A stretch of DNA of 13,085 nucleotides, from NCBI GenBank assembly GCA_025923175.1, contig JAICGL010000044.1, forward strand, positions 1 through 13,085, in the 5' to 3' direction. The translations under genes and the position numbers were made by a program. The stretch is from Acidimicrobiia bacterium. GTDB lineage: Bacteria > Actinomycetota > Acidimicrobiia > IMCC26256 > BP-133. Under the pieces are notes generated by a model. It did no database searches. It was given only the letters and a program-made list of their open reading frames with translations, and was not told the origin of the DNA. Positions 8,088-13,085 of this stretch are shown one piece after another. Position 1 is the first letter of the stretch; each line of letters begins with the position of its first letter.

Positions 8088-8909
8088 TCAATCGGGCTGC
8101 ATGGCGCGCAATGCGCCGGCCACGAGCTCGTCGATGGCGGCCCCGACTGATGTGTCGGAGAAGAACAGATCGTCTTCCCACGTCGGACGGACGATGAGAT
8201 AGATCCAGACCGGGCCGAAGAGCGCCTTGATGGCCAGGGCCGGGTTCATAGGGCGCAGCCGCCCGGCGTCCATCTGGGCGCTGATGTAGTCGATCAGCGC
8301 TTCCACCATCCGCACGTAGGTGCCCCGTGTTTCGGTGCCGGCGGTCTCGGTGTGCAACGCCTCGAGGAGCATGACCCTCACCACGGCCAGCTGTGTCGGG
8401 CCCAGAGAGCCCAGCGAATGAGCCACGAACGGTACGACCTCCTCGGGAGGTCGGTCCCGGGCCCCGTCCAGGTACGCCACGAGCTCATCGATGGGGAAGG
8501 CGGTCAGCAGGATCTCTTTGAGGAGCGCGTCCTTGCCGGGGAACAACCGGTAGGCGGTCGTCCGGGCCATTCCCGCCCGGGCCGCAGCCTCCTCAACGGA
8601 CAGGGCGGCGAGGCCGCCCTCGGCCAGCAGTTCGATCCCCGCCGCCACCAGATCGGTCGCCGATGCAGATTGACGGTCGAGCCCCAACTCCGCCAGAAGC
8701 GCATCCCTGCTTCCGAACATTTCATAGATCGTTGTGCGCGAGACGCCCGCCCGGGCTGCCACCTGGGCCATGGTGGGCGGCGGGTCCGTCGTGGACAGTC
8801 CTCGCGCCGCAGCCAACACCGCCTCCCGGGACACGCGCCGAGCTCGCGTCCCCTGGGGATCAGCGCCGGACTGCGGACCGGCGGGTTTGCGAGAGGGCGA
8901 GGAAACCAC
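8088..8909 (-). CDS. TetR-family regulator with two tandem helix-turn-helix domains
   Basis: Ligand-responsive transcription factor of 273 residues, longer than the usual 190-220. Two TetR N-terminal DNA-binding domains follow each other. The first spans about 27-76 (TMAQVAARAGVSRTTIYEMFGSRDALLAEL) in motif form AARAGVSRTTIYEMFGSRDA. The second spans about 85-134, with LSVEEAAARAGMARTTAYRL and FPGKDALLKEIL. The rest (about 140-265) is a helical ligand-binding/dimer domain. The GTG start at 8909 is the most upstream possible, because an in-frame TAG lies 12 bases before it. It overlaps the SBP2 3' end by 50 bases and has only a weak Shine-Dalgarno. A GTG at 8834 would avoid the overlap but removes the basic N-terminal arm (RARR). 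Position between the binding protein and the hydrolase suggests it controls this importer locus. Its operator and ligand are unknown. Confidence 0.88.
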   Translation of the reverse strand: MVSSPSRKPAGPQSGADPQGTRARRVSREAVLAAARGLSTTDPPPTMAQVAARAGVSRTTIYEMFGSRDALLAELGLDRQSASATDLVAAGIELLAEGGLAALSVEEAAARAGMARTTAYRLFPGKDALLKEILLTAFPIDELVAYLDGARDRPPEEVVPFVAHSLGSLGPTQLAVVRVMLLEALHTETAGTETRGTYVRMVEALIDYISAQMDAGRLRPMNPALAIKALFGPVWIYLIVRPTWEDDLFFSDTSVGAAIDELVAGALRAMQPD

Positions 8910-10844
8910 TGATGAAACCTATAGCAGCATTCGTTCGTTGGCAGGTGCCCGTGCAGCCTTTCGGGTAGACCGGAGGATCTTCCGCCGGCCACTCGCCGTT
9001 GGTGAAGCGACGGCCCCCGTATGTAGTCACGAAGCTGCCTTTCTTACCGTCGGGGCCGGTGGCATCGCCGTCCCAGTACACCTCCCGGGCGTCGTCCATC
9101 TCGGTGTGGTCGAGCCCGGAGGCACCATCGGCACTAGTGCGGAAGCTCCACCGGCCCAGGTCGAAGCGGGGGGCACCCCCGGGGAGTAGCGAGCCGGCAC
9201 CGGCGCCGATCGCTTCGGGCGTCAGCGCCGGGCCGGCGCTCTGGAGCAGGTTGAACATGTGCACGAGCACGTAGTAGTCGCCGTCGGTGCCCTCCGGCAG
9301 AGGCTTGCCGGTCAGCTTCTTGTAGAGGCGGGCCGGCTCGCTCTCGGGTCCGAGGTAACCCCCCGATCCGATGTAGCTCATCCCGAAGAGGTGGCCATTG
9401 ACCCGGTCCTGGTCATAGAGGCGGGCAAAGCCATCGAAGTCCATCGCAGCGGCGCCGTGCATCACCCATTCCGGGCCCCACTGCTGGCTGCGGGCCTGGC
9501 TGGTGAGGTTTGCAGTGGTGAAGGGGTCGATGAAGGGGAGGAGCGTCGTCACCCCGGCAGCCTTGAACTGCACCACAGCCTCGGCCGTCTGGCGAGGGAT
9601 GACGGATGGATCGTTCTGGACGTTGGCGCCGTAGCGGTAACGGCTGGCGACCTTGACGCCGTAACGGCCTTCAAGCTCTGCCTGGAGCAGGTCCTGGCAT
9701 TCTCGGAACCCGGGAGCATCGGTTCCGAAGAGGCCGATCACGCGGGTGGTCGACCTGTAGAGGGGGTCGCGGGCGAAGCGGGCTGGCCGGTGGGCCACCC
9801 GCTTGGCCACGTATCGGCGTACTGCCGGGCGAGTCGCTCGCAATCCAGCTGGACTCCCCAGGCGTAGGGATGGGCTTGGCGATACCAGCGTTGCGGGTAG
9901 AGCCACGCCCCCACGGGCAGGAACAGACGACGTTCCACTGCACAGTCCGAGAAACCGGCGAAACCGCTCGCTCCCGGCCCGAAGGCGCCGAAGGCCGGAA
10001 GCGCCCCGAAGGCGTTGCGCTCCTCGGCAATGGCGGCTGCGTCGGCGCAGGCCACCTCGCGGCCTTCTCCCGCCCCTTCTTTGAGAATCTGGCCGTTGCT
10101 GGTGAAATCTTCGAAGACCACCCGTCGGCCGTAGAGCTCGTAGGTCTCGTTGAAGAACTTGGCGAAGATGCGTCGCACCGGGGCGGTCACGTCCTCGGGA
10201 GCGATCCCACCCTGAGCCATGAGTTGCTTGACGAAGAGGTTGTCGGGCGAGTCGCCGTAGCGGCGCAGGACGATCTTCACGCTGTCGGCGCTGACCCCCC
10301 TGTGCGTGGCACCTCCGTTCGAGCCCGTCCACACCGGCCGGCAGGGCGCGGCGTAGGCCGAGTCGAACTGGCGCACACCGGGGCGGCATTCCACGCCGCT
10401 CTGGGTCACCCCGCCAGGGGTGACGCCGCCGGCGGAGGGTCCTGTCGCAACCGGTCCGGCGCCATCGCCGGTGGCCGACCGTTGCGACGGCGGCATGCCC
10501 GGAGCCACTCCGGCGCTTGCGCCAGAGGAAAGGGCTGAGCCCTCAATGGGTGAAGCCGTGGGGCCCGAGGCGCGCGCCGGCGCCATGGCTGTGGCGCTGG
10601 TGTCGGGTGTGCCCGGCGCGTCCGGTGCGGGAGTCGCAGTGCCGCCGGGCGGGGACGAGTCAGTCGTAGATCCGTCGCCGGCGATAGGAGGCAGGGAGAA
10701 CTGCGATGCCTGTTCCGGCTGGCGCACCGGCGCCGTCGGGGCGACGAGGGTCATTACCAGCCAGGCCGCCAGCAGCAGGTACGGCGCCCGGTAGCGGGCT
10801 GCGTGCCCGATCGCCCTCCCCCTGGACCCCTCTGCCCCCGGCAC
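8860..10844 (-). pseudogene. Frameshifted paralogous substrate-binding protein (SBP2)
   Basis: Same family and layout as SBP1: hydrophobic segment YLLLAAWLVMTLVAP near residues 22-36, a Pro/Ala/Gly/Thr-rich linker to about residue 145, then ECRPGVRQFDSAYAAPC and the binding domain. The GTG start at 10844 has GGAGA five bases upstream. The frame is intact to Asp344 (codon 9815-9813), where RQYAD runs into an unrelated tail that stops at 9738. The correct continuation, YVAKRVAHRPARFARDP, lies in another frame and is then open to the TGA at 8860-8862. SBP1 reads GCC GAG TAC where this gene reads GCC GA- TAC, so one base is missing between 9813 and 9814. Restoring it gives 661 residues against 659 for SBP1. 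The downstream half is well conserved with no stops, so the lesion is either very recent or a sequencing/assembly error. If functional it would be a second binding protein for the same importer. Confidence 0.85.
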
Positions 10845-10920
10845 GGTCGTCTCCGCTCAGCTGACGCCTTGGCACGCTTCGACCTAACACCAACAGTCTG
10901 TTCGTGCTGCAGAGTTTCGT
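10845..10920. other. 76-base gap upstream of SBP2, possible promoter/operator region
   Basis: Lies between the stop of the haloperoxidase-like gene and the SBP2 start. It contains the SBP2 ribosome binding site (10850-10854) and an imperfect dyad at 10888-10906. It is the largest gap ahead of the importer locus, so it is the most likely place for that locus's promoter, although I cannot assign a confident -35/-10 pair. Confidence 0.4.
10888..10906. promoter_or_regulatory. Imperfect 19-base palindrome, candidate operator
   Basis: Reads CACcAACAGtCTGTTcGTG on the plus strand: eight of nine base pairs match around one central base, with a perfect 11-base core AACAGtCTGTT. Size and symmetry suit a TetR-type operator, and it sits 44 bases before the start of SBP2, the first gene of the importer locus. 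That the local regulator binds here is inference. Confidence 0.35.
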
Positions 10921-12339
10921 CTATCGCGGACAGCGCCGTCGACGTACGGCGGTGGCCAGAGTCGTCCCTGTGGCGAGAAGGCTGAGGCCGAGGGCCACCA
11001 GAGAGCCGGTGACCGTTGTACCGGTCCTGGGCAATGTCTCGCCCTCGGCGGCGGCCGGCGTCACCCCCCGGAAGCGGGCACCGAGCACGTGACGGGCGAC
11101 CGACGCACCCTGCGCCTCGCCGTCGTCCATGGAGTGGCGGTAGTGCAGGCCGCCCCAGATCCGGGCGTTGTCCACTTCGCGGACGATCTCTGCCACGCCG
11201 GCGTAGGTGCGGGTTTCCTTCACGATCTGGGGGACGGCCGTCTTGCTGGCCGACAACGTCAGCTGAACCTGGTCGGTCCCGAAGAATGTCTTCAGCGTTT
11301 CCGTGAAAGCGCCCACGAGGAAGCTGTGGCCCGATGGGTACTCCGGATGATTCACGCTGAGCAACGGCGTCCACGCCGGGTCGGCTGCAGTGGCGGCGTT
11401 GCCGTCCGCCTCGGCCTGGGGGATCGCGGTGCGGGGCCGCCAGGCCCGGTAGTGGTACTTGGAAGCGAAGCCGGCGATCGCCGCGTCGTGCGCCGAGGTG
11501 AACGTCATGGCCAGGAAGCGGGCGGTGTCCCGCACGCTCAGCGTCTTGGCCGCGGCGATGTCGGTGAGGTTGCGGAGCCAGAACGGGTAGGCGTGCTCCG
11601 ACCAGAAGTAGGCGACGTCGGTCTGCTCGGGGGTCCGCACGGCGCTGTCCTTGCGCCCGAGCATCTTGACCTCCTCGAAGTCCTTGGCCCACTTCTCGGA
11701 GGTGAGCGGAGGCGGGCCGGGCGGGCGGAACTGCGCCGGGTCGGTGTAGGTCAGGGGAACGACCTGGGGGAGCTTGGCGTCGATCGGCGCGGTGCCGCAT
11801 CCTCCCTCGGGTGCGAATTCGCCGACCGGCACCGGATCGGCGCTGCAGTTGTAGGGGACGGCCTTGGAGAAGTTGTCGTTCTGGCGGGCGGTGAGGATCC
11901 CGGCGGCTGCGGCCTCACCCGCGGCCACGCCGTCTGTCTTTGCCTTGCTGTCCGGGATGGACGCCATGAAGGCGGTGTACTTCTCGTCCAGGGAGGCGTG
12001 CTGCGTCGCTGCCACCCTGCCCTTGGCGGTGCGGTAGGCGGCCGTGGCCACCGCCGCCCGGACGTCGGCGCCATCCGGTGCGTCGAGCTTCGTCTGGAAG
12101 GGCTCGAAGCCACCTTCGGTTGCCATCACCGCGTCGTAGATGGCCAGCTGGATGAGCGTGTGCAGGACGATCGAGCTCGCCTGCGTTCGCGGCTCGGCAG
12201 GGCTGTGGATCGCCGGCTGGACGATCCGGGACCACTCCGTCACGACGTTCGGCGGCGGCGCCGTTTGACCCGCAGCCACGCCCGGCGTCGCCACCAGGCA
12301 GGTGACCGCCGCGCAGAGCAGCCCCTTGACCACCCGCAT
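10921..12339 (-). CDS. Secreted vanadium-haloperoxidase/PAP2-like enzyme with LPRTG sorting signal
   Basis: 472 residues of the vanadium-dependent haloperoxidase/type 2 phosphatidic acid phosphatase superfamily, whose members oxidise halides or cleave phosphate esters. An N-terminal signal peptide (about 1-24, LLCAAVTCLVATPGVAAG) sends it out of the cell. The oxyanion/vanadate-binding motifs are present in order: Lys294 with RP at 301-302 in KYHYRAWRPRT, PSGH at 335-338, and ARIWGGLH at 392-399. The usual Asp four residues after that His is Ser403; Asp405-Asp406 follow instead. The C-terminus is LPRTG (436-440), a hydrophobic stretch and RRRR, a sortase cell-wall anchoring signal. The ATG overlaps the methyltransferase stop (TGATG), with GGAGGG four bases upstream, indicating translational coupling. 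Whether it acts as a haloperoxidase or a phosphatase cannot be settled from the motifs. A link to the importer downstream is not shown. Confidence 0.87.
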   Translation of the reverse strand: MRVVKGLLCAAVTCLVATPGVAAGQTAPPPNVVTEWSRIVQPAIHSPAEPRTQASSIVLHTLIQLAIYDAVMATEGGFEPFQTKLDAPDGADVRAAVATAAYRTAKGRVAATQHASLDEKYTAFMASIPDSKAKTDGVAAGEAAAAGILTARQNDNFSKAVPYNCSADPVPVGEFAPEGGCGTAPIDAKLPQVVPLTYTDPAQFRPPGPPPLTSEKWAKDFEEVKMLGRKDSAVRTPEQTDVAYFWSEHAYPFWLRNLTDIAAAKTLSVRDTARFLAMTFTSAHDAAIAGFASKYHYRAWRPRTAIPQAEADGNAATAADPAWTPLLSVNHPEYPSGHSFLVGAFTETLKTFFGTDQVQLTLSASKTAVPQIVKETRTYAGVAEIVREVDNARIWGGLHYRHSMDDGEAQGASVARHVLGARFRGVTPAAAEGETLPRTGTTVTGSLVALGLSLLATGTTLATAVRRRRCPR

Positions 12340-13085
12340 CAGTCCCTCCGCGTACCGAGGACGAGCAGGTACTCGCGGTGGTGGGCGATGCCACCGTGCC
12401 CGTCCGGATAGTCGCGCTCGAAGAACTCGACCCAGGCCCGGTGCAACTCCTCCCGGCGGTCGTCGGCGAGCGAGTCGACCAGTGTCTTCGTGGGTCCGTA
12501 GCTCGTCGAGAACAGCTGCCAGTACTCCTCGCTCGAGTCCATTTGCACGGTCGAGGTGTGTTCTTCGATGGTGAGGTCGAAGGCGTCACCGAGCAGCTCC
12601 TGGACACGTTTCTCGTTGCCCCAGTCGAAGGGACTGCTCGGCGGCGTCGCCGGCTGGAAGGGCGCCATGAGACGGAACATCGCTCCGACGCCGCCCTCGA
12701 GGGTCCAGTTGACCATGGCCAGCCTGCCGCCTGGCTTCGTGACGCGAGCGAGCTCTCGCGCCGTCGCCTCGTGGTCCGGGGCGAACATCACGCCGCATGA
12801 TGACGAGACGCGGTCGAATCTCGCATCCGACAGTTCGAGGTTCTCGCAGTCGCCGACGCGGTAGTCGATGTCGAGGCCGAGCTCGCTGGCGCGCTGCTGC
12901 GCCGTCTCGATCATGCCGGGGGAGAGATCGACGCCGGTGACCCTGGCGCCAGCGCCCGCCGCCAGCTCGGCGACGGCGCCGGTGCCGCAGGCGAGATCGA
13001 GGTAGGCGACACCGGCCAGGGGACTCAGCCGGTCGATGATCCGCTCGTGGCAGTCGGTCAGCTTTTCGGTGATCCGCTGGTAGGG
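12339..13085 (-). CDS. Class I SAM-dependent methyltransferase, N-terminus outside window
   Basis: Transfers a methyl group from S-adenosylmethionine to an unidentified acceptor. The frame is open from the window edge, giving 248 visible residues, and ends at the TGA 12341-12339. An internal ATG at 12914 exists but would cut off the SAM-binding motif, so the gene starts beyond 13085. Visible motif I is YLDLACGTGAVAEL (about 28-41), followed by ARVTGVDLSPGMIETAQQRA and the acidic DIDYRVGDCENLEL region. Later come FDRVSSSCGVMFAPDHEATARELARV and TKPGGRLAMVNW, typical of the UbiE/Methyltransf_11/25 group. The Rossmann core is therefore intact. At least a short N-terminal segment is missing. The stop overlaps the start of the haloperoxidase-like gene, so the two are likely co-translated and may act together, but the acceptor cannot be inferred. 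Confidence 0.9.
   Translation of the reverse strand, partial: PYQRITEKLTDCHERIIDRLSPLAGVAYLDLACGTGAVAELAAGAGARVTGVDLSPGMIETAQQRASELGLDIDYRVGDCENLELSDARFDRVSSSCGVMFAPDHEATARELARVTKPGGRLAMVNWTLEGGVGAMFRLMAPFQPATPPSSPFDWGNEKRVQELLGDAFDLTIEEHTSTVQMDSSEEYWQLFSTSYGPTKTLVDSLADDRREELHRAWVEFFERDYPDGHGGIAHHREYLLVLGTRRD
12344..12349 (-). promoter_or_regulatory. Strong ribosome binding site for the haloperoxidase-like gene
   Basis: GGAGGG on the minus strand, four bases before the ATG at 12339-12337 and inside the 3' end of the methyltransferase gene. It supports the start that overlaps the upstream stop by one base. Confidence 0.7.

Noticed and set aside
9805..9825. Programmed ribosomal frameshift in SBP2
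   Set aside because: No slippery heptamer or obvious downstream stem is visible, and SBP1 makes the same protein without a shift. A simple one-base deletion or sequencing error explains it.
12339..12914. Short 191-residue methyltransferase starting at the ATG at 12914
   Set aside because: The frame stays open to the window edge, and the SAM-binding motif DLACGTG lies upstream of that ATG, so the real gene is longer.
1..13085. tRNA, rRNA, CRISPR array, insertion sequence or prophage
   Set aside because: No short regularly spaced repeats, transposase or integrase motifs, or RNA-gene-like segments were seen. Coding density on one strand accounts for nearly the whole window.

Overview
The window is GC-rich and tightly packed. 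Every gene I can support is on the minus strand, so transcription runs from high to low coordinates. The high GC, frequent GTG/TTG starts, Liv-type importer, actinobacterial style of substrate-binding protein and sortase-type LPxTG tail on a secreted enzyme all suggest a high-GC Gram-positive actinobacterium, possibly of the Acidimicrobiia type. That taxonomic call is inference from style, not from a marker gene.

Layout in transcription order: (1) 13085-12339, the 3' part of a class I SAM-dependent methyltransferase, cut by the window edge. (2) 12339-10921, a secreted vanadium-haloperoxidase/PAP2-like enzyme with an LPRTG cell-wall sorting tail, start-stop coupled to gene 1. (3) 10844-8860, a branched-chain-amino-acid-type substrate-binding protein (SBP2) broken by a one-base frameshift near 9813. 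(4) 8909-8088, a TetR-type regulator with two successive helix-turn-helix domains. (5) 8013-6340, a CocE/NonD (S15) serine hydrolase. (6) 6343-4364, an intact paralogous substrate-binding protein (SBP1). (7) 4367-747, a 1206-residue single-chain importer that joins LivH, LivM, LivF and LivG. (8) 695-1, exodeoxyribonuclease III, cut at its C-terminal end by the window edge.

Genes 5, 6 and 7 overlap by four bases at each junction, and gaps elsewhere are under 80 bases. The core therefore looks like one transcription unit: a regulator, a hydrolase, a binding protein and a complete membrane importer. A plausible reading is uptake of an organic substrate (amino acid, amide or acyl compound), with the hydrolase acting on an ester, amide or peptide form of it and the TetR protein sensing ligand. 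The substrate cannot be read from the sequence. SBP2 and SBP1 are an ancient duplicate pair flanking the regulator and hydrolase. Exonuclease III and the methyltransferase are probably unrelated neighbours.

I see no tRNA, rRNA, CRISPR, insertion sequence or convincing terminator. No gene-free stretch exceeds 80 bases.
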